Notes under the pieces: model-generated | Databases searched by the model: none | The model's input: only the letters and a program-made list of their open reading frames with translations | What the model was told of the DNA's origin: nothing | Made by a program: the position numbers and the translations under genes | In this document: positions 44,567 through 54,715 of the stretch, one piece after another | Layout of the letters: the number at the start of each line of letters is the position of its first letter | Position numbering within the stretch: the first letter of the stretch is position 1 | Source of the DNA: Pohlia nutans | Taxonomy: Eukaryota; Streptophyta; Bryopsida; Bryales; Mniaceae | Length of the DNA stretch: 64,000 bases | Assembly (NCBI GenBank): GCA_022496805.1 | Contig: CM040101.1 | Span: 29,923,529 to 29,987,528, forward strand | Direction of reading: 5' to 3'

Positions 44567-44636
44567 ATGAAAACCTTCATGATTTATACTACCATTTGGT
44601 GAAATAGCCGTTGAACTAGCCGTTTAGGAACAATAG

Positions 44637-45260
44637 ATCGGGCGGGCTGGATCGGACGAGCTGGATCGGACGCGCTAGATCGGACGGGCTGGATCGGGCG
44701 CGCTGGATTGGACGGGCTGGATCGGACGGTTGGATCGGACGGGCTCGATCGGGCGCGGTGGATCGGACGGGCTGGATCGGACGCGCTGGATCGGACGGGC
44801 TGGATCGGGCGCGCTGGATCGGACGGGCTGCATCGGACGCGTTGGATCGGACGGGTTTAGGGTACGCACTGGATCAGACGGGCTGGAACGGACGGCCGGA
44901 TCGGACGGGCTGCATGGGACGCATTGGATCGGACGGGTTTAGGGTATGCGCTGGATCAGACGGGCTGGATCGGACGGCTGGATCGGACGGGCTGCATGGG
45001 ACGCGTTGGATCGGACGGGTTTAGGGTATGCGCTGGATCAGACGGGCTGGATCAGACGGCCGGATCGGACAGGCAGTATCGGACGGACGGGATAGGAGCG
45101 GACGGGTTAGAGTTTGGACAGTTTTCGGGCCGGCCGCCGTAGCCCGATCGGACGCCCCAGAATGGACGGCACAGATCGGGCGGACAGCACAGATCGGACG
45201 GTCGTCGCGGGCGGACGGGCCGGTTCGGCCGTCCGATCAGATTTGGGCGGGCGGACGGGG
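44637..45260. repeat. GGATCGGACGGGCT array
   Basis: About 40 copies of GATCGGACGG-type 10-14-bp units, with higher-order blocks that include GGGTTTAGGGTATGCGCTGG near 44860, 44939 and 45020. It lies between the hAT gene (divergent) and the family copy at 45586. The inverse motif CCGTCCGATC dominates the arrays at 58.33 and 61.34 kb. Confidence 0.9.
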
Positions 45261-45300
45261 GGGCGGACGCCACTATAGAAGGGACGTTTAGGCTCATTTG
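45261..45300 (+). promoter_or_regulatory. Putative core promoter of family copy A
   Basis: GGGCGGACGCCACTATAGAA is followed by GCTCATTTG. The same order (GGGCGGAC, a TATA-like box, then GCTCA-A/T-ATG) occurs before copy B at 61655-61705. It directly abuts the array. Confidence 0.4.
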
Positions 45301-45585
45301 CTCTCACTTCTCACCCCAAAATCAGGCGGCAAGTAATTCCTTTTGAGGACTTCTTGGCCTTATTTTACTCGGACGTGAGAGGTCATATGCTTATTGTCAC
45401 CAATCATTGATTGGTCACAATAAGCATCTACTACCATTTGATTCACATTCTCGCGGTTTTTTCACACGGTCGGTTTATTCACATTTTCGCGGCATTTCGT
45501 CACGGAATTTCTACGCTATTGATTCACCTTTTTGCGGGATTTCGAGGAGGTATTTCCACACGGTTGATTCGCTCATCACAGAGTA

Positions 45586-45888
45586 ATGGCAAGTGAAGGT
45601 GAAGTTCCCGAACAACCCCAGTCTCCGAATACCGATGCTGAACTTAGGAAGAATAAGCACAAGGGGGCTCCTCATGGGCTCAATTACGAGGCATTGGATG
45701 ACCCAGATGTTGTTGTTGATCCAGGATGGGAAGTACATGATGAAGAATACTGGTCTTCCAAGACTGTCAAGCAATACGTCAAATTGTACGACATTGCTAA
45801 ATTTTGGCCAAGGAATGAATTCCCGGTAATTACAAGGTCCTTTACGTGGGACGAGGATAGTATGCGCGCGGGGAGCGGGGAGTGGTGA
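45586..45888 (+). CDS. Recurrent DPGW/KYVK/WPR family protein, copy A (first exon or truncated)
   Basis: The ATG at 45586 opens a frame with a Pro/Glu/Lys-rich N terminus, then LDDPDVVVDPGWEV, YWSSKTVKQYVKLYDIAKFWP. These match LDPDCIAEPGWDT and CKKYVKMTHLAKLWPRSQME of the copy at 61.86 kb. Similarity stops near 45825, where a donor-like CCCG/GTAATT occurs; the last 20 codons are probably not coding. The FxRR..EVW and VDW parts seen in the other copies are absent from the following 500 bp. So this is either an intron-containing gene whose next exon is not visible or a truncated copy. Function unknown. Confidence 0.55.
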   Translation: MASEGEVPEQPQSPNTDAELRKNKHKGAPHGLNYEALDDPDVVVDPGWEVHDEEYWSSKTVKQYVKLYDIAKFWPRNEFPVITRSFTWDEDSMRAGSGEW

Positions 45889-45899
45889 GTTGTGAGCGA

Positions 45900-46400
45900 A
45901 GAAATGTGGGATTTAGAGCAGAAATTTCAGGTCAACCATGGTCAACAATACTAAAATTAGTTAATATTCGAATATTCTAATATTTTTAGTAAATTTTTTA
46001 CCCTATAACCGTGGAATATTTAGTACCTATAACCGTGGAATTGGGTCATTGAAAAATGTTCAAGGCACATGAAAGGCACATTCAATATGCCTATAACCGT
46101 GAATCAATGACCCAAAACCATTTAGAACAAGATGAAAATTTTATTTATTACACCCTAGTTATAGACAATTCTGTAGGTATAAACATAGTTTTCCTACATC
46201 GAATTTATTTGAAATGAGTAGTAGGCTGTTGGTGTAGACCATTTACGGTTTAGGGTGCAAAATAGAACAAATTCTACAGTCGGATAAAGAATAGAACCCG
46301 AGTTTAAAAACTGCAGTAGTGGCCCTTTTAGTCTCACTACTATTTCATTGATTTGCTTCGTATGCAGTTGCCAACAAGGGAACTAGAAATATTGAACTAC
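45900..46400. other. Spacer with CCTATAACCGTG repeats
   Basis: CCTATAACCGTGGAAT or a close variant occurs three times between 46003 and 46110. An inverted pair TTGGGTCATTGA / TCAATGACCCAA lies near 46042 and 46115. No gene is seen. Confidence 0.5.
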
Positions 46401-46401
46401 C

Positions 46402-48660
46402 CTAAGATGTTGGGTGAGTCAACAATCCACTCTCAAGAACTAGCTTAACTTCGTTGAAGCTAAGAGTAGGTGCATGTATGAAAGCATCTACATCAGCATC
46501 AAATCCACAAATGACCGTGAAGACAAAATACAAATGTTTGCAATGAGCCCATTGACTGCGGCCTCTCTTTGCCTTAGTTAGCATCTCCTTGAAATAAGGG
46601 CAGGAGCAGTCTGGGAATTGGGAGATTGTAAGATGTTACTGCAGAATCATCGGAGGCATGCCGGAATCCAATGTGACGATGCAACCCAGGGCAAGGACTG
46701 GAACCATGTCCACCTTCCTTAGACAACCTTTGAATGCTCTTGCACTGGCACAATTGTTGGCTTGCTTGATGGATGGGCTCTTCTTGTTGCGGCGGACATT
46801 TTTGCCGTGTCGCCGCTTGGGAACGTCATTAGAGAATGCTAGAGTTGCATAGGTTGACAAGTCAACGGGGAGAATGTGGTCTTAGAAGAGCTTCCGCGGC
46901 GATATGACCTCCCGCTGTGGAAGTCAAAAACCAGCATTTACTAGTGCAAGTATCTCCTTGCGTGTAAGGTTAGTGCCATTCTTGACGGGCCAGATCTCGG
47001 GGACCTCCGGGCGGGACATAACCCACTTTCTGCGAGTTCCTTTGATACACCTCTCAATGTCGTCGTTACAGAAGGAAAATTGCATGCGGTCCTTGCGGTT
47101 TTTCATGTAATTGTCCATCAAGCATGTGTACGTAGTAGTAGCGGTAGATTTTCCGTCCTGTATGATTCGAGCAATGCACTTCTTAATGACAGCCTGCTCC
47201 GCGAAACAAGCCTTCGCAGATGATTTTGGAAGCCTAGCAATGTGCCACTGACTCTCGTCGCAAGCCGTTTCTTGCATGGAAGTAACGTGGCTTAAGGCTG
47301 CCGCTGGAGTGTGGGCTGGTACCTGCACTTGCATATCCAACTTCTCTAATGCTTGGGGAGAGTCTTCAAGCTCCAATGGAGAGGACGGGAGGTTTAGGAT
47401 GAGAGGCTTAGGACGTTGTTTCGTGTAGATCTTGTCTGGACTCGAGGACGCGAGATACTGATTATATCAGGTCTGTGCGAGTCAAATTCCAAGCCGATGG
47501 GGACGTCTGCTTTCCGCTTCAACGAGAGGAAGACTTCCTCTCCTTCAAGCTGAGGCATTCGAGTGCAGAACTCCTCAGCACCCGTCATTTTCGCTAATGC
47601 TTTGTGCAGGGATTTCAAGTTCCCCGTGCGCTCTGTAGACTTTTGTGCGATCCGAAGTTTCAGTTCTTCTTTGGTAGGGCCGGTTCCTGCTCTATCTCCC
47701 TTGAGGTATTGGTAGTATGCGACGCTCTGCATGAAGGAGCAGACGAAGTTATCAACTGTAGCGACAAATAGGTCTAACCCCCGATCACCGGATTATTGTT
47801 TCCATTTGTTGTGGATACTTTCGGGAAAATTGCACGAGGGCATTTCGGCCAACTCGTCCTCACTAAGGTCCTGGTATAGAGGAAGCAATGCACCTTCAAA
47901 GATCGGATGTGCAATGCAATATAAAAAATATGACAGAGAATTAGGGTTTAGGATTTAGGATTTAGGAGCTTACTAGCTGCATAAAGCCTCCCCATTGGCG
48001 GTATCGAAAATGCCAGAAGGCAAGCCAGATATCGAGATGTCTCCATCCATCTTCAGTTGTAGCTCCGGAGGACAGCCACCAAGCTCGAACAGCAAGATAT
48101 CGGGAATCTGCCTCCGCTTGCGTTGAGGCGTTCTTGTATTGTTTGCATATCAGGCTGCTGGTCCTGGAGGTCAGCTTGAATGTGAGCCTTGGTGTACTCC
48201 TCCAGAGATTGCACCCAATGGAATAGACAAGTTCGTTCTCTATTCAGCATTGGAATTGATGCGTCTCCACTTCCGTATACAATGTGTATAGCAATCTAGT
48301 TTGCTTGCGCACTGTCGGCCACGAAGCCCTTGAAATTAGGATTCTCAACTCCGTGGCGACTCACACAGATTCTTCCAGACAACCATTTAGGCAGCGACGT
48401 CCTCATACTGTATATCGCAAAGCGCGATGATGATGACACGGCAATAAGTGGAGCAATAGATGTGGCAACCCACGGTGGTCCAGTGTTAGATCCTTTTAAC
48501 ATGGTCGAATATAGGCCATGCATTTTTGAGATCTCCACTAGGCTGCATATGTTTGACAAGGTCGACTTCGCTACCAGGTCCAACTTCAGACATTTTGAAC
48601 ACAAAGACTTTGTCCGACTCCGATCCTTAACTAGGGAACTTGTTCTCCTAGCAAAGGGCC
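46402..48660 (-). pseudogene. MULE-like gene with SWIM zinc finger, heavily decayed
   Basis: On the minus strand, segments in changing frames give SDKVFVFKMSEVG, NAWPIFDHVKRI and ALCDIQYEDVAA; then NPNFKGFVADSAQAN, RERTCLFHWVQSLEEYTKA and WLAFWHFRYRQWGGFM before a donor (CTA/GTAAGC). After more coding (CNDDIERCIKGTRRKW, WPVKNGTNLTRKEI) comes CSC ... CKH near 46615-46535, a C-x-C-xn-C-x-H SWIM finger. SWIM fingers follow the DDE core in MULE-type transposases. Stops interrupt the frame: TAG 48296-48298, TGA 46924-46926, TAA 46882-46884 and TAA 46636-46638, with at least two frameshifts. The MULE link is an inference from the segment order and the SWIM motif; the decayed state is directly seen. 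Confidence 0.6.
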
Positions 48661-48889
48661 AGATACTGGAGGCCCTTCACCCTTGAGTCTCTGAATTTTG
48701 AATATTTCTAGGCTTGAATATCCTTGATTCACCCTTGGCTCTGTGAATTTTGATATCTTAATTGGGATTATTACTTGAGGGCTCTGAGTACTTGAATTTG
48801 AGCATTGAATTTTGAGTCTTTGGTGGCTGACATTCAGTCTAGATTTTGAGTCCTTGAAGTCATTCCCGTAGAGAACTTTCCATTGAACA

Positions 48890-50420
48890 CTACAGCCGGT
48901 GCCGGCTCACCCCTGGCTGTGTGAAATTTGATTTCTCAAGTGGAATTCTGAATCCTTAGATTTTGTGAATTCTCGGTCATTAGATTTTGAATTCTGAGTC
49001 CTTGATATCTCAACATTGAATTTTGATTACTTAAAGGCTGACATTGAGTCTAGACTATGAGTTAGTGTAGAGCTCTTGAAGTGGAGAATTGTCATTTTCA
49101 TAATCTAGCCACTGCCGGTTCACCCCTGACTTTGTGACTCATAATTAATGAATTGGCATTCAAAGTGTTTAGATTCCATGATCTCTAAGTCCATGAATTT
49201 TGAATATTGAGATATGGATCATTCCTTATAGAATTTTGATTATTTGAAGGCTGACATTGAGTCTACACTATGAGTCGCAGTAGAATTCTTCATGTTGAGA
49301 ATTGAGCGTCGCATACTCCAGCCGGTGCCAGCTCACCCCTAACTCTATGAGTCATGATTTTTAATTGGGATTCAAATTGTTTAGAATTCATAATGTGGAG
49401 AACTATGCCTGCATACCCCGGCCGGTGCCGGCTGCACTTTCACCACAATTTCAAGTGCGCGTATGTTACCACAGGAATGGTAATTTCAAGAGCTTTCCTA
49501 TGGTATATTACACGCTCCGAGATTCCTAAAATCGCAGTCGCTGAACCAAAAAGAAACTCTAGTAGAGTCAAACTTGAAAATTCTCAAATTCGTCATGGCA
49601 GCTCCGAGACCCCAGCCGGTGCCGGCTGACCCCTACAATAATTTCAAGGGCGCATAATATACCATTAGAAAGGTAATTTCAAGAGCTTTCCAACGGTATA
49701 TTACACGCTCCGAGATTCCTAAAATCGCAGTCGCTACACCAAAAAGAAACTCCAGCAGAGTTAAACTTGAAAATTCTCAAACTCGTCATGGTAGCTTCGG
49801 GACCCCAGCCGGTGCCGGCTGACCCCCTACAACAATTTCAAGAGTGCATAATATACCATTAGAAAGGTAATTTCAAGAGCTTTTTAACGGTATATTACAC
49901 GCTCTGAGATTCCTAAAATCGCAGTCGCTACACCAAAAAGAAACTCCAGCAGAGTTAAACTTGAAAATTCTCAAACTCGTCATGGCAGCTTCGGGACCCC
50001 AGCCGGTGCCGGCTGACCCCTACAACAATTTCAAGGGCGCATAATATACCATTAGAAAGGTAATTTCAAGAGCTTTCCAATGGTATATTACACGCTCCGA
50101 GATTCCTAAAATCGCAGTCGCTACACCAAAAAGAAACTCCAGCAGAGTTAAACTTGACAATTCTCAAACTCGTCATGGCAGCTTCGGGGCCCCAGCCGGT
50201 GCCGGCTGACCCCCTACAACAATTTCAAGGGCGCATAATATACCATTAGAAAGGTAATTTCAAGAGCTTTCCAACGGTATATTACACGCTCTGAGATTCC
50301 TAAAATCGCAGTCGCTACACCAAAAAGAAACTCCAGCAGAGTTAAACTTGAAAATTCTCAAACTCGTCATGGCAGCTTCGGGACCCCAGCCGGTGTCGGC
50401 TGCCCTTTCAAATTCTTGTA
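48890..50420. repeat. Satellite 1, about 194-bp units with AGCCGGTGCCGGCT core
   Basis: Core positions 49614, 49807, 50001, 50194 and 50388 give a spacing of 193-194 bp. These units are very similar to each other. Four more diverged cores precede them (near 48894, 49107, 49320 and 49420). Each clean unit also carries CCAACGGTATATTACACGCT or a one-base variant and CAGTCGCTACACCAAAAAG. The core is followed by GACCCC. No ORF. Confidence 0.92.
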
Positions 50421-50499
50421 GAAAAGAATTTCAAATTTTTTGAAATAATTTTAAGAACCCTGTATTAAAGATCATGGTGTCTAGTTTGTGATTGACAAG

Positions 50500-52010
50500 G
50501 GCACCTCCCCACAACAACCGGTGCTGGGTACCCTCCAAATGGGGTGTTTCAGTTTGCAGAATTCCATAAGGCCCTAATTCTCCCTAGCCGGTACCGGCTT
50601 ACCTCTGGAATCCAATTTCTGGTGTCAAAATTTATATAAAAACTTGAGTTTTGGAACTAGATTCCATCGAATCAAGTCAAGTTGAATTTCATAAGGCCCT
50701 GATCCTCCCTAGCCGGTACCGGCTGACCCCTGCATTCCAATTTCTGGAGTCTAAACTTTAAAAAAAAAATTTAAGTTCTAGAACTAGAGTCCATGGAATC
50801 AAGTCAAGTTGAATTTCATATGGCCCTCAATCTACCCTAGCCGGTACCGGCTGACCCTGGATTCCAATTTCTGGAGTCTAAAGATTTAAAAAAAAAACTG
50901 AGTCTCGGAACCAGAGTCCATGGAATCAAGTCAAGTTGAATTTCATAAGGCCCTGATTCTACCCTAGCCGGTACCGGCTGACCCCTGCATTCCAATTTCT
51001 GGAGTCTAAACTTTAAAAAAAAAATTAAGTTCTAGAACTAGATTCCATGGAATCAAGTCAAGTTGAATTTCGTAAGGCCTTGATCCTCCTTAGCCGGTAC
51101 CGGTTGACCCCTGGATTCCAATTTTTGGAGTCTAAACATTTTTAAAAACATTTGATTTTTAGAACCAAAGTCCATGGAGTCAAGCAAAGTTGAATTCCAT
51201 AAGGCCCTTTTCTACCGTAGCCGGTACCGACTGACCCCTGCATTCCAATTTCTGGAGTCTAATGATTTAAAAGGAAAACTTAGTCTTGGAACCAGAGTCC
51301 ATGGAATCAAGTCAAGTTGAATTTCATAAGGCCCTGATTCTACCCTAGCCGGTACCGGCTGACCCCTGCATTCCAATTTTTGGAGTCTAAACATTTTTAA
51401 AAACATTTGATTTTTAGAACCAAAGTCCATGGAGTCAAGCAAAGTTGAATTCCATAAGGCCCTTTTCTATCCTAGCCGGTACCGGCTGACCCCTGGATTC
51501 TAATTTCTAGACTCTAAACATTTTCTTTTTAAAATGATTTTTAGAACCAGAGTCAATAGAGTCAAGTCAAGTTGAATTCCATAAGGCCTTGGTTCTTCCA
51601 AGCCGGTACCGGCTGACCCCTTGTTTCACTGTTCTGGAGTCTAAACATTTAAAAAAAGAATTGAGTTTTAGAACCAGAGTGCATTAGAATCAAGTCATGT
51701 TGAATTCTATGAGGCCCTGATTCTCCCAAGCCGGTACCGGCTGACCCCTCGTTTCACTTTTCTGGAGTCTAAACATTTAAAAAATGAATTGAGTTTTAGA
51801 ACCAAAGTGCATTAGAATCAAGTCATGTTGAATTCCATAAGGCCCTGATTCTCCCATGCCGGTACCGGTTGACCCCTGGTTTCACTGTTCTGGAGTCTAA
51901 ACATTTTTTAAAAAATTTGAATTTTAGAACCAGAGTCCATGGAATCACGTCATGTTGAATTCCATAAGGTCTGGTAGCACCCTACCCGGTTATAGCTGAC
52001 CCTTGGTCTA
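50500..52010. repeat. Satellite 2, about 127-bp units with palindrome AGCCGGTACCGGCT
   Basis: Cores at 50586, 50711, 50839, 50966, 51092, 51219, 51347, 51474, 51601, 51729 and 51857 are spaced 125-128 bp. AGCCGGTACCGGCT is a perfect 14-bp palindrome, again followed by GACCCC. The rest of the unit (ATTCCAATTTCTGGAGTCTAA, CAAGTCAAGTTGAATT) is unrelated to satellite 1. Units at the right edge decay near 51990. Confidence 0.93.
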
Positions 52011-52468
52011 TAATGTTGGAGTCTAATTATTTTTTGTAAAATTTGATTCTTTAAAATTAGAGCGTATGGACTCGTGTCTAGTTGAATTCTTAAAGGGCTG
52101 GTACCTTGAATTTGAGTTTTAGTGATTTGAGATCTAATTCAAACTTCTTTGATTTTCTTGAAAGCAATCTTATGACTTTGATGTCTAATGTGCCTGAGTC
52201 CTTGATTTATAATGTTTAGTCCTTGGAGTGTGATCATGGAGATGTGATTCTATTTGTGCCTACCATTGAGTCTAGAGTATGAGTCAGTTCACTCAGTTGA
52301 GATTGTGAGTCTACAAAATGAGTGCATCATGGCCTGTGGTGAATACGCCTTGACACACTCCACCTTAAGCCGACTGACCCTTGTGACTTTGAGTTTTGAT
52401 TCAGTCCGTCAAATCAAAATCTTTAAATTTTGAGTCCTTGAGTCCTTAAAGTGTTTTTGTAGATCAAG

Positions 52469-54543
52469 CGCTAATCGATGCGGATTGTGATTCTGAGGAA
52501 AATGAAGAAGACATTGAAGGTGAGCTCGTTCAATCCACATGATTGTGTTCTTTGCATGCCATGATTTGACCATTGAAATACTAAAATTTGTATCTCTATA
52601 TTTTGTTGAAGGTGACTCCGTTGACCTTGGAGAAAGTACGCAACGAGGACGCCTAAGCGAGCAGGATGTTCATTCGCAGCTCAATTCCTTTTCGTTGAGC
52701 GAGACTCCAAACATAAGATCTCGAATCGAACGTCTTCGATTCCAACCCCGTCACAAATCTAGGTTGCTCATTCCCCTTTGTAGAATGGTGTGCCTTCCTA
52801 TTGTAAGACCATTTCTGAAGAATGATGTTATGAAGTTGGCTTCACATTTTATAAAAAATTGGATACATGGAACGTAATGGTGTTTTCTCTGTGGCCAGTG
52901 AGGATAACGAAGGTAAGACCAAGCTTGTTACTCTAGAGATAACATCTACTTGGAGTCCTCATTGGATAAGCATCAATGAAGTGTTTGAATGTATGCTTGT
53001 TGCCGATCCCATCCTTAGTGTTTTCTGTGGAAGAATGTTCCATGTATGGGATGGTAATCATAGGATTCAGGCTTGGATGCCAATCATAGATCGAGATCAT
53101 CGAGATGATCTAGAATGGCATTACTCTGTTGATAGCATCATCTTGGAGGTGAATGGAGATATACCCACTATGCTCACCGCTCTACATGAAGTCAATTGGT
53201 ACGATTTCTTTGACTCTAAGTTTTATATTGTCAACTCTATCAAGTTCGTAACATTGGTTCCCAACCTCTCTCTTATTTCTAGTCTTTGGTGTCATCATAG
53301 GAGCTTCGACTGTCTGAGATAAAGCAGAAAGGTTCCAAGACTAATACGTGGTTCACACTGATCGTTGACCCTCTCAGTGCTCTTCTCAATCAGGTACACC
53401 ATTCAATCTACCCTAAACTTCTTTTTCTTGTTTCAATTTCAATATCTTACCTAATCTCTATGAATTTTGTTGTATTTTAAATGCAGCAAGAGATTGGAGA
53501 AGTTGCTGCCATTGCTCAAAGGAAGTTCTATGAAAAGTATCCTAACCCTGAAGATTGGACCGCCAAGAGACTTGATAAGCTTGTGAGCAAGGCTGTGAAG
53601 AAAACCAAGGTTCAGTATAAGGGCGAGTTGAAGAAGATGCTTCTTGTTGCTGATCCAGTCAACACTTCATCCTTCTTTGATGAAGTGAAATCTCACTATG
53701 AATGTCATGATGAAGAACCAGAGATGAAACTTGAGAAGCTATGGATGATTGGCACATGCGCCATGGATCTTCTAATAAAGGTTCTTTGGCTTGAATGTTG
53801 GAATCAACCTCCAGTTCTTTGAGTTCAACTCAGATTTCCCAAACGTGGATTTAGTGATGACTTGTTCTAAGTCTGGCTTTATGAAGCTACTTGGTGGTCT
53901 TAGGTACGTACCTTAATTTCTCTGCAATCTGATTTAATACAATGATTGTAGAATCGTGTATTGAATAACTTATCACACATTGTTATCATTTCATTCCATC
54001 CTTCTCACAGTCTAGTTATCTCTTCTGCAGTTGACCGTCGAAGCTGGGATTATTTTTGAGGGCATTCTTCGTCATCCAAAGGCTACCATCAATTACCACC
54101 CAGACGGTGGTGATTTGATTCCCACTATCTTTGACTACATCGAGTAGGTGCAAGTTTTCCTTTGGAACACTGCCTTTTACAGAGAATTTGTTGTTGATAA
54201 GGGCATCAACAAGCACTATCAAATTGAGAAGCAGTACCTTTTCAAGCCTGCTTTGCACCGTGTTTTATATCAATATTTCAAGTACGTTTTATTCCCCGCA
54301 AAGGCCATTTCTAGATCCCCTCCTTTCTTTGTGAATTACCTTGAGCAGAAAAGTAAGGACTTCATGCTCACTGAAGGGATCATGAAAGCATGGGATGAAT
54401 GGGAATTATTTTTGTTGAATGGGATGAAAATTTCAAATGCTTTGAATGTTTTCATTGTTTTGAAGCTTTTGAATGTTTTTACTACGCGGGAACAGGTCCT
54501 TCAAGGCGCGGCAATAGGTCCTTTTATTAAACGCATTAACTAA
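52469..54543 (+). pseudogene. Unknown intron-containing gene with ParB-like DGNHR motif
   Basis: Exons supported by splice sites include 52469-52519, 52612 onward, one ending near 53200 (TTG/GTACG), 53300-53392, 53487-53779, about 53812-53902 and 54034-54541. The middle encodes CMLVADPILSVFCGRMFHVW followed by DGNHR (53050-53064) and AWMPII, resembling the DG-x-HR-xx-A signature of ParB/Srx-like domains. A Lys-rich helical region follows (YEKYPNPEDWTAKRLDKLV). Two lesions are seen: a frame slip at an A run near 52850 and TAG at 54145-54147, after which the frame stays open to 54541. Function unknown; the ParB-like link rests on one motif. It may be a decayed host gene family or an element gene. 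Confidence 0.55.
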
Positions 54544-54624
54544 AACAATATTTTATTCCACTCTAAAACCGCGGTAATAGGAGGTGCTTCATAAAAAAAA
54601 TTGCGGAATTTTTTTCCAAAATCT

Positions 54625-54675
54625 CTGCTCACTGCTCACTGCTCACCGCTCACTGCTCACCACTCACTGCTCACG
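54625..54675. repeat. CTGCTCACTGCTCAC short tandem repeat
   Basis: Six or so units of about 7-8 bp directly upstream of the RING gene's first recognisable domain. Confidence 0.85.
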
Positions 54676-54715
54676 TAATAGCATTTCCCCCTTTACGTGC
54701 AAGCCATGGCTGTGC

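Noticed and set aside
48890..52010. Regular palindromic repeats that could suggest a CRISPR array
   Set aside because: Units are 127-194 bp and near identical throughout, with no unique spacers; the context is plant nuclear DNA with satellites.
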